Positions 47,099-56,421 are shown, numbered from the stretch's first letter. The stretch: 64,000 nt of DNA from an uncultured Maritimibacter sp. (GCA_913063035.1 CAJXYS010000003.1:58765-122764), one strand, 5' to 3'. The notes: a model not told the origin generated them from the letters alone. A program made the numbers and translations.

Positions 47099-47907
47099 CC
47101 GGCCTCTCCCTGGCCCGGGTCGGGCATGACCACCGGCGTCCAGTGCCGCCCGTCGCCCGCACCCACGCGGTCGAGTTCCATCTCCAGGCGGAACCGGTCG
47201 GGCCTGTAGAGGGCGTGCAGATGTTCCACCCCGCGACCGGAGGCGTCGCGCACCACCCGGGTCAGCGAGATCAGCGGCGCGCCGACCTGGACCTCCAGCG
47301 CGTCGGCGACCTGCGGCGCGGCCAGGGTCGCGCTGACCTGCTGGCTGGCATGGTCGACCCGGACGCCGCCGCGCTCCATCAGGCGCAGCAGGGGCGTGTT
47401 GGCGAGATCGGCCTCGGAATAGCTCTGGGCGATGTCCGCGGGGACGTGGGTGGTCAGGTGCGAGAACGGCTTGCCCTCGACGAGCCGCACGCGCACGGCC
47501 CGCTGCACGCGGTCCGCGCTGCCAAGCCGCAGTGCCGCGGCGACCGACGGGGCCGGCGCGCCGTACGAGAAATCCAGCAGGCGGGCCGTGGTCTTCTGCC
47601 CCATTTCCAAGAGCTGCGGCATCAGCGTGGCCAGATCGGCGCTCATGCTGACGCCGTCGCCGGGGCGCTTGCAGACGACGGTGCCGCTGCCCGCGCGCCG
47701 CTCGACCAGGCCCTGCGCCTCCAGCGCCTCGAGGGCGCGGCGAACGGTGACGCGGGACACGCCGTAATCTTCCGCGAGGCGCAATTCGCCCGGCAGGGCC
47801 TCGCCCATGGCCGGCACGCCGCGCGCGATCTCGTCCTGCAGAAGCAGGAAGATGCGATGGGCCTTGCTGCCCTCGGGCGCCATGCGCGGATCGCGGTCTT
47901 TCGGCAC
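47095..47907 (-). CDS. GntR-family regulator with UTRA ligand domain
   Basis: 270 aa. Winged helix-turn-helix at residues 15-80 (LPGELRLAEDYGVSRVTVRRALEALEAQGLVERR) followed by a HutC/FarR-type UTRA domain that binds small molecules. The start is GTG at 47907 with GGAGGGAGAC upstream. It heads the LeuCD-TRAP operon and faces the tautomerase-HyuBA operon, so it probably represses both until the substrate arrives. Confidence 0.88.
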   Translation of the reverse strand: MPKDRDPRMAPEGSKAHRIFLLLQDEIARGVPAMGEALPGELRLAEDYGVSRVTVRRALEALEAQGLVERRAGSGTVVCKRPGDGVSMSADLATLMPQLLEMGQKTTARLLDFSYGAPAPSVAAALRLGSADRVQRAVRVRLVEGKPFSHLTTHVPADIAQSYSEADLANTPLLRLMERGGVRVDHASQQVSATLAAPQVADALEVQVGAPLISLTRVVRDASGRGVEHLHALYRPDRFRLEMELDRVGAGDGRHWTPVVMPDPGQGEAG

Positions 47908-48010
47908 GTCTCCCTCCGTCCGATTCTGGATGAATCGTTAGCCGGGTCGGCCCTCAATGCAAGTTTTTTGTCTTTCACGCTGGAATTTTTTGTTCTTTTC
48001 ATGATCAGTG

Positions 48011-48034
48011 ACCTGTCCTATCAATAATACAGGT
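48011..48034. promoter_or_regulatory. Candidate GntR operator
   Basis: ACCTGT and ACAGGT are perfect 6-bp arms around a 12-bp AT-rich spacer, located 17 bp before the tautomerase ATG and inside the 144-bp divergent gap, which is otherwise AT-rich with two TTTTTTGT-type repeats (47964-48000). The position suits a repressor site; which protein binds is inferred. Confidence 0.5.
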
Positions 48035-48051
48035 TTGCAGGGAGGACGCCG

Positions 48052-48615
48052 ATGCCGGTTGTGACCATCGACCTGATCGCGGGCTATGACGCGGACACGC
48101 GGGGCCGGCTGGGGCGGGCCGTAACGGATGCGGTCGCCAGCGTCGTGGCCGCACCCCCCGAGGCCATCACCGTGATGCTGACCGAGCACGCCGGCGAGAA
48201 TTACATGCGTGGCGGCGCGCATCGCCGCCCCGGACCGCCGCGCCCCGACCCGGCGGAGCTGGTCCGCGGCTTCCTCGGTGCGATGGAGGCGCGCGACCTC
48301 GACACCGCGCGGGCGATGCTGGCCACCGGATTCCGCATGACCTTTCCCGGCGATGTGCGCATGTCCCGGCTCGAGGAGCTGATCGAATGGGCGCGGCCGC
48401 GCTACAAGGCCGTGCAGAAGACCTACGAGCGGTTCGACGCCGCCCAGTCCGGCGCCACGGCCATCGTCTACTGCTTCGGCACCTTGTCGGGCACGTGGCT
48501 CGACGGCACGGGCTTCTCCGGCATCCGCTTCATCGACCGCTTCGAGATCGAGGACGGCAAGATCACCCGGCAGGACGTCTGGAACGACATGGGCGAGACG
48601 CGGGGCCGGACATGA
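48052..48615 (+). CDS. 4-oxalocrotonate tautomerase / SnoaL-like fusion protein
   Basis: 187 aa. Residues 2-60 match the 4-OT tautomerase family, with the N-terminal catalytic proline P2 (MPVVTIDLIAGY) preserved after Met removal. Residues 66-187 look like an NTF2/SnoaL-type cone fold (LVRGFLGAMEARDLDTARAMLATGF, FDRFEIEDGKITRQDVWND-like end). The two domains join through a proline-rich linker. A fused pair suggests successive steps on one enol/keto intermediate. CAGGGAGGACG precedes the ATG. First gene of the plus-strand operon. Confidence 0.8.
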   Translation: MPVVTIDLIAGYDADTRGRLGRAVTDAVASVVAAPPEAITVMLTEHAGENYMRGGAHRRPGPPRPDPAELVRGFLGAMEARDLDTARAMLATGFRMTFPGDVRMSRLEELIEWARPRYKAVQKTYERFDAAQSGATAIVYCFGTLSGTWLDGTGFSGIRFIDRFEIEDGKITRQDVWNDMGETRGRT

Positions 48616-50309
48616 GCGCCGCCATCGACCCGATCACCCTGGCCGTGCTCGCCGGCCGGATGGAACAGATCGCCGACGAGATGGACGCGACGCTCTTCCG
48701 CGCCGCCTTCAATCCCATCATCGCCGAGGCGCATGACGCCAGTCACGGTCTCTACCACGCCGACACCGGCGAGACACTGGTCCAGGGCAAGAACGGCCTG
48801 CCGATCTTCGTCGGCGTCATGGCCTTCGCGGTGAAGGCGGTGATCGACAAGGCCGCCGCGCAGGGCGGCCCGCGGGACGGCGATGTCTGGATCTTCAACG
48901 ACGCGCATATCGGCGGCACGCATCTCAGCGACATGCGCCTCGTGCGGCCCTATTTCCGCGATGGCGCGCTGTTCTGCTGGCTGGCCTCGGTCGGGCACTG
49001 GCACGATGTGGGCGGCGCGGTGCCGGGCAACTACAACCCTTCCGCCACCGAGGTTTTCCAGGAGGCGGTCGTTCTGCCGCCGGTGCGGCTGGTCAAGGGC
49101 GGCGAGGTTCAGACCGATGTGCTCGACATCCTGATGCGCAACACGCGCCTTCCGCTTTCGGCCGAGGGCGACCTGAACGGTCAGCTGGGGGCGCTCGATC
49201 TCGGCGTCAGGCGGCTCGACGCGCTGCTCGACGAATACGGCGGCGAGACGGTGAGCGCGGCGCTCTCCACGCTGAGCGACCGCGCAGAGACGCTGTTGCG
49301 CGAGGAAGTCGCCGGCCTGCCCGACGGGCGCTGGGAAGCGCAGGATTTCCTCGACAATGACGGCATCTCCGACGCGGCGCTGCCGATCAACGTGGCGCTG
49401 GAGGTGCGGGGCGACCGGCTGAAGCTCGACTTTACCGGCACCGCCGGGCAGGCCGCCGGCCCGATCAACATCGCCCGGCCCACGGCGATTGCCTGCGTCT
49501 ACGTGGCGATCAAGCATATCTTCCCGACCCTGCCCGCCAATGCCGGGGTGATGCGCCCGATCGAGATCGAGATCCCCGAGGACTGCCTGCTCTCCGCCGA
49601 GTTCCCGGCCCCGACCGGCGGCTATACCGAGACCATCCTGCGGATGATCGACGTCATCTTCTCCGCCGCGGCACAGGCCGCGCCCGAGCGCGTCGTCGCC
49701 AATGCCTACGGGACGATCAACGCGCTTTCCATCGCCGGGCGGCGGTCGAACGGCGCACGCTGGGTCATGTTCAGCTTCTACGGCGGCGGACACGGCGCCT
49801 CGAACGAAAGCGACGGGCTCAACCATGGCAACGCCCCGATCTCGATGGCGACGATTCCGCCCGTCGAGATCCTCGAGGCCGCCTACCCGGTCCTGTTCCG
49901 GCAATGGGCGCTGCGCCCCGACAGTGCCGGCGCGGGCACCAATCGCGGCGGGCTCGGCGCGGTCTACGAGATCGAGGTGCTCGAGGAAAACGGCGCCGAG
50001 GCGTTCTTCTTCGGTGAACGCGGACGCTTTCCGCCCAAGGGGATCGCGGGGGGCGGCGACGCCGCGCTCAACCGGTTCGACTACGAGCAGGCCGACGGCT
50101 GGCACCAGCCGCCGCTCGCCTCGAAAATGGTGGGCATCCGGCTTGAGCAGGGCCAGCGCGTGCGACTGCAGACGCCGGGCGGCGGCGGCTACGGCCCGGC
50201 CGCGGAACGCGATCCGGCGAAAGTGGCCCGCGACGTGCGGCTTGGATACATGACGGCAGACCGGGCGGATCAATGCCACGGCACCGCCTGGCGGGAGATC
50301 GGGCAATGA
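48612..50309 (+). CDS. Hydantoinase B / oxoprolinase family subunit (HyuB)
   Basis: 565 aa. Family blocks include NPIIAEAHDASHGLYHADTGETLVQG, DVWIFNDAHIGGTHLSDMRLVRPYF and GGHGASNESDGLNHGN. With HyuA it forms an ATP-dependent enzyme that opens a cyclic amide or imide such as a hydantoin or 5-oxoproline; acetophenone- and acetone-carboxylase relatives also exist. It overlaps the previous gene by 4 bp (ATGA). Confidence 0.87.
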   Translation: MSAAIDPITLAVLAGRMEQIADEMDATLFRAAFNPIIAEAHDASHGLYHADTGETLVQGKNGLPIFVGVMAFAVKAVIDKAAAQGGPRDGDVWIFNDAHIGGTHLSDMRLVRPYFRDGALFCWLASVGHWHDVGGAVPGNYNPSATEVFQEAVVLPPVRLVKGGEVQTDVLDILMRNTRLPLSAEGDLNGQLGALDLGVRRLDALLDEYGGETVSAALSTLSDRAETLLREEVAGLPDGRWEAQDFLDNDGISDAALPINVALEVRGDRLKLDFTGTAGQAAGPINIARPTAIACVYVAIKHIFPTLPANAGVMRPIEIEIPEDCLLSAEFPAPTGGYTETILRMIDVIFSAAAQAAPERVVANAYGTINALSIAGRRSNGARWVMFSFYGGGHGASNESDGLNHGNAPISMATIPPVEILEAAYPVLFRQWALRPDSAGAGTNRGGLGAVYEIEVLEENGAEAFFFGERGRFPPKGIAGGGDAALNRFDYEQADGWHQPPLASKMVGIRLEQGQRVRLQTPGGGGYGPAAERDPAKVARDVRLGYMTADRADQCHGTAWREIGQ

Positions 50310-52381
50310 CGGCGAAGCGCATGATCGGGGTCGATGTCGGCGGCACCTTCACCGATGTCTTCTCGCTCGACCTGCGCAGCGGGGCGGCCTCGGTGGCCAA
50401 GGTGCCGACCTCGCGGCCGGACCAGTCCGCCGGTTTCCTGGACGGCATCCGCCACGAGGCCCCGGACATGGGCGAGATCACCACCGTGGTCCACGGCACC
50501 ACCGCCGGGACCAACGCGCTGCTGGAACGCAAGGGGGCGCGGACCGGGGTCATTACCACGGCGGGGTTCCGGGACGTGCTCGAGATGCGCCGCCGCGACC
50601 GGCCGCGCACCTGGGGCCTGCGGGGCGATTTCACCCCCGTCGTGCCCCGCGACCTGCGCCGCGAGGTGCCCGAGCGCACGCGGGCCGACGGCACGGTCGA
50701 GACCCCGGTGGACCTCGACGCCGTGCGCAGCGCCGCCGCGGAGTTGCGCGCCGCCGGCTGCGAGGCCGTGGTGATCCTCTTCGTCAACGCCTTCGCCAAC
50801 CCGGAAAACGAGGCCGCCGCGGTCACCGCCCTGCGCGCGGCCTGGCACAACGACCACGTCGCCGCCTCGTCCGAGATCCTGCCCGAGATCCGCGAGTTCG
50901 AGCGTTTCTCGACCACCGCGTTGAACGGCTATCTTCAGCCCGAGGTGGCCGGCTACCTGGCGCGGCTCGAGACGGCGCTGGTGGACGGCGGTTTCGGTGG
51001 CGAATTCATGATCGTTCAGTCGAACGGCGGCGTGATGTCGGTGGACACCGCGCGCCGCCTGCCGGTGCGCACCGCGCTGTCCGGCCCCGCGGCGGGCGTG
51101 ATCGCCGCCGGCTACATCGCCGAGAGCGCGGGGTTCTCCAACGTCATCACCGGCGACATGGGCGGCACCAGTTTCGACGTGTCGCTGATCGCCAACGGCG
51201 AGAGCGTGCTCAGCCCGCAAACCGCCATCGATTTCGGCCTGGTGATCCGGACGCCGATGATCGAGATCGCGACCATCGGCGCCGGGGGCGGCTCCATCGC
51301 GTCGGTGGATGCGGGCGGCCTGCTTCAGATCGGGCCGGAAAGCGCCGGGTCCGACCCGGGGCCGGTGGCCTATGGCCGCGGTAACGACCGACCGACCGTC
51401 ACCGACGCCAATATCGTCCTGGGTCGGATCGACGCCGCGCGGCCGCTGGGCGACGGGCTCGGGCAGCTGGATGTCGACGCCGCCCGCGCCGCCATCGAGA
51501 CCCATGTGGGCCAGCCGCTCGGCCTCTCGGCGATGGACGCCGCCGAGGCGATCATCCGCGTCGCCAACTCGCACATGGCCGGGGCGATCCGGCTGGTTTC
51601 CATCGAGCGGGGCTTCGACCCGGAACGGTTCGTCTTCATGCCCTTCGGCGGGGGCGGCGCGCTCCATGCCGGCGCGATGATCGAGGAAGTGGGGCTCGGC
51701 CGCGCTCTGGTGCCGCGCTATCCCGGCGTGACCTCGGCCATGGGCTGCGTGATCGCCGACATGCGCCAGGACTTCGTGCAGACCATCGGCGCGCTCGCCG
51801 CCGAGATCGACACCGCTGCGCTGGCCGCGCAGATGCAGGATCACCTCGACGAGGGGCATCGCGTGCTCGACGCCGCCGGGACCGAGTTCGCCGCCCGCGA
51901 GGTGCGCTTCGAGATGGACATGGCCTATCTGGGCCAGACCCACACGGTGGCCGTGCCGCTGGAGGTGACCGTGACCGGGGAAACCGTGGCGCCGCTGACG
52001 CCGGACGCGCTGAAGGCCGCCTTCGAGACGACCTATCGCGGCATCTACGGGCGCCTGCTGACCGGCAGCGCCATCCGTGTGCTGAACCTGCGCAGCACCG
52101 TGATCGGCAAACGCCCGAAATTCGACCTGTCGAGTCTGGCGCCGGCGGCGGATGCCGCCGTCGACACCGCCGCGCGCGGCACCCGCCCGGTCTATGCCGG
52201 CGGCGCCTGGCACGAGGCCGGGGTCTTCGACCGGCTCGCCCTGCCGGTGGGCGCCCGGATCGAGGGTCCGGCGGTTCTGGAACAGCCCGACGCCACGATC
52301 TTCGTCGAGCCCTGGCTCGCCGCCAGCGTCGACGCCCATGGCAATATCCTGATCGAACGCAAGGAAGGAGCGGCACGATGA
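50306..52381 (+). CDS. Hydantoinase A / oxoprolinase family subunit (HyuA)
   Basis: 691 aa. The ATP-binding opening IGVDVGGTFTDVF is at residues 7-19, and GPAAGVIAAGYIAE, GDMGGTSFDVSLI and GAGGGSIA follow, all from the ASKHA-like hydantoinase A/oxoprolinase fold. ATGA overlap with hyuB and with the next gene. It supplies the ATP-driven activation for the paired HyuB. The cyclic substrate is not identified. Confidence 0.9.
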   Translation: MTAKRMIGVDVGGTFTDVFSLDLRSGAASVAKVPTSRPDQSAGFLDGIRHEAPDMGEITTVVHGTTAGTNALLERKGARTGVITTAGFRDVLEMRRRDRPRTWGLRGDFTPVVPRDLRREVPERTRADGTVETPVDLDAVRSAAAELRAAGCEAVVILFVNAFANPENEAAAVTALRAAWHNDHVAASSEILPEIREFERFSTTALNGYLQPEVAGYLARLETALVDGGFGGEFMIVQSNGGVMSVDTARRLPVRTALSGPAAGVIAAGYIAESAGFSNVITGDMGGTSFDVSLIANGESVLSPQTAIDFGLVIRTPMIEIATIGAGGGSIASVDAGGLLQIGPESAGSDPGPVAYGRGNDRPTVTDANIVLGRIDAARPLGDGLGQLDVDAARAAIETHVGQPLGLSAMDAAEAIIRVANSHMAGAIRLVSIERGFDPERFVFMPFGGGGALHAGAMIEEVGLGRALVPRYPGVTSAMGCVIADMRQDFVQTIGALAAEIDTAALAAQMQDHLDEGHRVLDAAGTEFAAREVRFEMDMAYLGQTHTVAVPLEVTVTGETVAPLTPDALKAAFETTYRGIYGRLLTGSAIRVLNLRSTVIGKRPKFDLSSLAPAADAAVDTAARGTRPVYAGGAWHEAGVFDRLALPVGARIEGPAVLEQPDATIFVEPWLAASVDAHGNILIERKEGAAR

Positions 52382-52995
52382 GCCATGACGGCCCGATCGA
52401 CCCGGCCCGCACCGCGGTCCTGACCATCGACCTGCAGAACGATTTCCTCCACCCCGAGGGCGCCTATGGCCGCGCCGGGCAGACCGCGCCGGCCCTGACC
52501 GAGCTGCCGGCCCGCGTGGCCCCGGTGATCGAAGCCGTGCGCGCCGGCGGCGGCGCCTTCGTGTCGGCCCAGTTCACGCTGGTGCCGGGGCCGGGCGGCG
52601 CGCCGCTGATCGCCCCGCACCTGAAGGCCCTGCGCCCCTTCCTCGGCAAGGGGGACTTCGCGCCCGGCGCCTTCGGCCACGCGCTGGTCGATACGCTGCA
52701 GCCGGCGGACTACACGGTGGAGAAGGTCGCCTACAGCGCCTTCTACCAGACCCGGCTCGAATACATCCTGCGCGCGCTCGACATAGACACGCTGATCGTC
52801 GGCGGGATCGTCACCAACGGGGGCGTGGCCACGACGGTACGCGACGCGCATATGCGGAACTTCCGGACGCTGCTGCTCTCGGACGGGTGCGGCGCGTTCA
52901 AGCCCGAGGTCCACGACGCCACGCTGACCGCGCTCGGCTCGGTGACCGAGATCCTCACCTGCGCGGCGGTCTGCGCGCGCCCGGAGCTGGGCTGA
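52378..52995 (+). CDS. Isochorismatase-like hydrolase lacking the nucleophilic cysteine
   Basis: 205 aa with the alpha/beta fold of cysteine hydrolases. D18 (LTIDLQNDF) and K116 (TVEKVAYSAF) of the catalytic triad are present. At the third position, where amidases and nicotinamidases have TN-x-C-V, it reads VTNGGVATTVRDA, with G149 in place of cysteine. Glycine at this place is found in true isochorismatases, which use the aspartate. It lies in a HyuBA operon, so the substrate may be an enol ether, carbamoyl or amide product; unknown. Confidence 0.78.
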   Translation: MSHDGPIDPARTAVLTIDLQNDFLHPEGAYGRAGQTAPALTELPARVAPVIEAVRAGGGAFVSAQFTLVPGPGGAPLIAPHLKALRPFLGKGDFAPGAFGHALVDTLQPADYTVEKVAYSAFYQTRLEYILRALDIDTLIVGGIVTNGGVATTVRDAHMRNFRTLLLSDGCGAFKPEVHDATLTALGSVTEILTCAAVCARPELG

Positions 52996-53876
52996 TGGCG
53001 GGCGCCACGACCCTGCGCCGGCGTCTCGCCGCCCGCGAGATCCTGCTCGCCCCCGGTGTCTATGACGGGCTGACCGCCACCCTGGCCGAGCAGGCCGGCT
53101 TCGAGGCGCTGTATCTCTCGGGCGCGGCGGTGGCCTACACGCGGCTCGGGCGGCCGGATATCGGCCTGACCACCATGACCGAGATGACCGACACGCTGGC
53201 GCTGATCCGCGACCGCGTGGCGCTGCCGATCATCATCGATGCCGATACCGGCTTCGGAAACGCACTGAACGCCGAGCGCACCATGCGCGCCTACGAACGC
53301 GCCGGGGCGAACGCGTTGCAGGTCGAGGACCAGAGCTACCCGAAGCGCTGCGGCCACCTTGCCGACAAGTCGCTGATCCCGGCAGCCGAAATGGCCGGCA
53401 AGATCCGCGCCATGGCCGAGGCCCGCGCCAGCGACGAGACGCTGATCATCGCCCGCACCGACGCCATCGCCGTCGAGGGGTTCGAGGCGGCGCTCGACCG
53501 CGCCGGCGCCTATCTCGAGGCGGGGGCCGACGCGCTCTTCATCGAGGCGCCGCGCAGCCGCGACCAGCTCGAGGAGATCGCGCGCCACTTCGCCAGCCGG
53601 ACCGCGCTGATGGCCAACATGGTCGAGGGCGGTCTGACCCCGGTCACCTCGGCCGGTGATCTGCAGGCGCTGGGCTTCTCGCTGGTGATCTTCCCGGGCG
53701 GGATCGTCCGCGCGCTCGCCCGCACCGCCGAGGATTACTACGCCAGCCTGAAGGCGACCGGCTCCAACCGGGCCTTCGCCGAGCGGATGTTCGACTTCTC
53801 GGGGCTGAACGCGCGGATCGGCACGCCGGAAATGCTGGCCCGCGGTCGCAGCTACGACGGCAGTGCGGGGGACTGA
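52995..53876 (+). CDS. Isocitrate lyase / PEP mutase family C-C lyase
   Basis: 293 aa TIM barrel. Metal ligands D82 and D84 (IDADTGFGN), E111-D112 and the catalytic loop YPKRCGH (C119) are intact, as in methylisocitrate lyase and 2,3-dimethylmalate lyase; decarboxylases of the family lack the cysteine loop. Likely product is pyruvate plus a short acid from a malate-type intermediate. The ATG shares a base with the previous stop (TGATG). Confidence 0.86.
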   Translation: MAGATTLRRRLAAREILLAPGVYDGLTATLAEQAGFEALYLSGAAVAYTRLGRPDIGLTTMTEMTDTLALIRDRVALPIIIDADTGFGNALNAERTMRAYERAGANALQVEDQSYPKRCGHLADKSLIPAAEMAGKIRAMAEARASDETLIIARTDAIAVEGFEAALDRAGAYLEAGADALFIEAPRSRDQLEEIARHFASRTALMANMVEGGLTPVTSAGDLQALGFSLVIFPGGIVRALARTAEDYYASLKATGSNRAFAERMFDFSGLNARIGTPEMLARGRSYDGSAGD

Positions 53877-53877
53877 C

Positions 53878-55260
53878 ATGACCGTCGCCCCGCCCCCGGC
53901 CGAAGGCTTCGAGCTCCGCGTCGAGACGCTGATCGTCGGGTCGGGGGCCTGCGGCATGGTGGCGGCGCTGGCCGCCGCGGAAGCCGGGCAGGAGGTGCTG
54001 GTCCTTGAACGCGATCCGGTCCCGGCGGGATCGACCGCCCTCTCCGCCGGGCTGATCCCGGCCGCCGGCACCGCACAGCAGGCCTTGGCCGGGATCGAGG
54101 ACCGGCCGGCGCTCTTCGCCGGGGACATCCAGCGCAAGGCCAAGGGCGAAGCGGATCCCGGCCTTGTGGCGGCCCTGACCGGGGTCGCGCCGGAGACCGT
54201 CGCCTGGCTGACCGACGGACTCGGCCTGCCGCTGACCCTGGTGACGGATTTCGATTACCCGGGCCACTCGCGCCGCCGCATGCACGGCCTGCCGGACCGG
54301 TCCGGCGCGGCGCTGGTCGACCGGCTGCGCCAGCTTTGCGAGGACCGCGGCATTCCCATCGTCTGCGAGCGGCATGTCCACACGCTCTGCGCCGATAGCG
54401 CCCGGGTCGCGGGCGTCGTGGCCCGGCGCCCCGACGGCACCGACGAGGCCATCGGCTGCGGCCGGCTGATCCTGGCGTGCAACGGCTATGGCGGCAACCC
54501 GGACCGTGTCGCCCGCGAGATGCCCCGGATCGCGGGGGCGCTTTACTTCGGGCATGCCGGCAACCGGGGCGAGGCGCTCGACTGGGCAGAGGCCCTGGGG
54601 CTCGAGACCGCGCATCTCGGCGCCTACCAGGGCCACGGCAATGTCGCGCACCCGCATGGCATTCTCATTACCTGGGCCGTCATCACCGAGGGCGGCGTCC
54701 AGATCAACGCCGAGGGCCACCGGTTCTGGGACGAATCGCAGGGCTATTCCGAGGCCGCGCGCGCCGTCCTGGCCCAGCCGGGCGGAACCGCGGTGACCGT
54801 CTTCGACGACCGCATCGCCGGCATCGCCGCGCAATTCGCCGATTTCCGCGCAGCCGAGGCGCAGGGCGCGATCCGGCGTGCCGACACGCCCGAAGCCCTG
54901 GCCGAAGCCTTCGGACTGCCGCCCTCGGCGGTGGCCGAGACGCTCGCCGCCGCCGAGGCCGCGCGCGCCGCCGGGACGCCGGATGCCTACGGGCGCCGTT
55001 TCACCGGGGACGACCCGCTGGCACCCCCCTATTGCGGCGTGCGGGTGACAGGCGCGCTGTTCCACACCCAGGGCGGCATCGCCATCGATCCGCAGGGCCG
55101 CGTACGGCGTCGCACGGGCGGCGTGATGCCCAACCTCTTCGCCGCCGGCGGCGCGGCGGTCGGCGTCTCGGGCAGCGGGGATTTCGGCTATCTGTCGGGC
55201 AACGGCCTGCTGTCGGCGGTGGTCATGGGCCATATCGCGGGCCGCGCGACGACGGAATAA
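53878..55260 (+). CDS. FAD-dependent oxidoreductase, fumarate reductase/KstD-like
   Basis: 460 aa. FAD motif VGSGACGMVAALAAAE at residues 18-33, active-site region HGNVAHPHGILITWAVITEGGVQIN and C-terminal HTQGGIAIDPQGRV...LFAAGGAAVGVSG place it with the FRD/3-ketosteroid-dehydrogenase/tricarballylate dehydrogenase group. It would add or remove hydrogen across a C=C bond of an acid or ring. One bp after the lyase stop; last gene of the operon. Confidence 0.82.
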   Translation: MTVAPPPAEGFELRVETLIVGSGACGMVAALAAAEAGQEVLVLERDPVPAGSTALSAGLIPAAGTAQQALAGIEDRPALFAGDIQRKAKGEADPGLVAALTGVAPETVAWLTDGLGLPLTLVTDFDYPGHSRRRMHGLPDRSGAALVDRLRQLCEDRGIPIVCERHVHTLCADSARVAGVVARRPDGTDEAIGCGRLILACNGYGGNPDRVAREMPRIAGALYFGHAGNRGEALDWAEALGLETAHLGAYQGHGNVAHPHGILITWAVITEGGVQINAEGHRFWDESQGYSEAARAVLAQPGGTAVTVFDDRIAGIAAQFADFRAAEAQGAIRRADTPEALAEAFGLPPSAVAETLAAAEAARAAGTPDAYGRRFTGDDPLAPPYCGVRVTGALFHTQGGIAIDPQGRVRRRTGGVMPNLFAAGGAAVGVSGSGDFGYLSGNGLLSAVVMGHIAGRATTE

Positions 55261-55444
55261 CCCCGCGGACAGGGCGGTCGGCGGATCATTCCCGCGACCC
55301 CCCGGAACGCCCGGATCGGGAAAATCGCCACGCGAGTTGCCCTTGCCGCCCGCGGAACGGTTTGTCCCGGGAACACTGCCTCGTTAAGCTATGCCGTCGA
55401 GAGCCGCCAGGCGTCCCGAACGGGACCCGTGTCCGTGGAAGAAT

Positions 55445-56332
55445 ATGGCCATAAAGCTCGAAATGATGCGCTGCTTTCAAGCGGTTTCCGAACGCGGCAA
55501 CCTGGCCGACGCGGCACAGGCCCTGGGCCGGACGCCGTCCGCGGTGTCCATGATGCTTTCGCAGCTCGAGGACGAAGTGGGCGGCCCGCTGTTCGAGGCG
55601 CCCCGCAAGTCGCGACTGACGCCCCTTGGCCGGATGATCCTGGCGGAAACCCGCGACGCGCTGCAACATTTCGACCGGCGCGTCCGTGCGATCGAGGGCA
55701 TGGCCCGCGCCGATGCAGGATTCGTCCGGCTGGCCGTGACGCCGTCGGTCGCGGCGGCGGTCATGCCGGCCATCGTCGAGGAATTCTGCCGCGCCCATCC
55801 CGCCGTGCAGGTCGAGATGCGCGACATGGATTCGGTCTCCGTCGTCCGCGCGCTGCAGGCCGAGCGTGCCGATATCGGCGTGGCGACGGCCGACCCGTCC
55901 GCGACCGAGATCACCCGCCAGCCGCTTTTCACCGATGCCTTCGGCGTCGTCTGTCCCAAGGATCATCCCCTTGCCGCACAGGATCGCTGCGGCTGGCGCG
56001 ACCTGCGCGACGAGACCTTCATCTCGAACGGACTCTGCAACCTGATCCATGACGAGGACTTCGCCCCCATCCGGGACGGGGCGCGGCTCAACGTCCCGAA
56101 CACCACCTCGCTGCTGGCCCTGGTGCGGGCGGGCGTGGGCGTGACGGTGCTGCCGCGGCTGGCCGTTCTGCCGGGCGACACGGGGGTCGCCTTCGTGCCG
56201 CTCGACGGCGACGAACTCCGCCGCGAGATCCACCTGCTTACCCCGCCGCACCGCAACCTGCCTCCGGCGGCCCGCGCCTTCTGCGAGGCCATCCGCAAGG
56301 CCCGTTTCAGCGCGCCGGTTCAGCCCGATTGA
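55445..56332 (+). CDS. LysR-family transcriptional regulator
   Basis: 295 aa using the ATG at 55445. The helix-turn-helix is at residues 1-60 (CFQAVSERGNLADAAQALGRTPSAVSMMLSQLE) and a normal effector domain follows. It leads the aldehyde dehydrogenase operon 90 bp downstream on the same strand, so it may control that block. Effector unknown. Confidence 0.85.
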   Translation: MAIKLEMMRCFQAVSERGNLADAAQALGRTPSAVSMMLSQLEDEVGGPLFEAPRKSRLTPLGRMILAETRDALQHFDRRVRAIEGMARADAGFVRLAVTPSVAAAVMPAIVEEFCRAHPAVQVEMRDMDSVSVVRALQAERADIGVATADPSATEITRQPLFTDAFGVVCPKDHPLAAQDRCGWRDLRDETFISNGLCNLIHDEDFAPIRDGARLNVPNTTSLLALVRAGVGVTVLPRLAVLPGDTGVAFVPLDGDELRREIHLLTPPHRNLPPAARAFCEAIRKARFSAPVQPD

Positions 56333-56421
56333 AGAATATTTCAGAACTTCGCTTTTGCGGTCCCGAGACCCGCCCGGCCAGAGTTGCAGCAGGTTTGCAA
56401 GACAGGAGGACGGGCGCGCCA

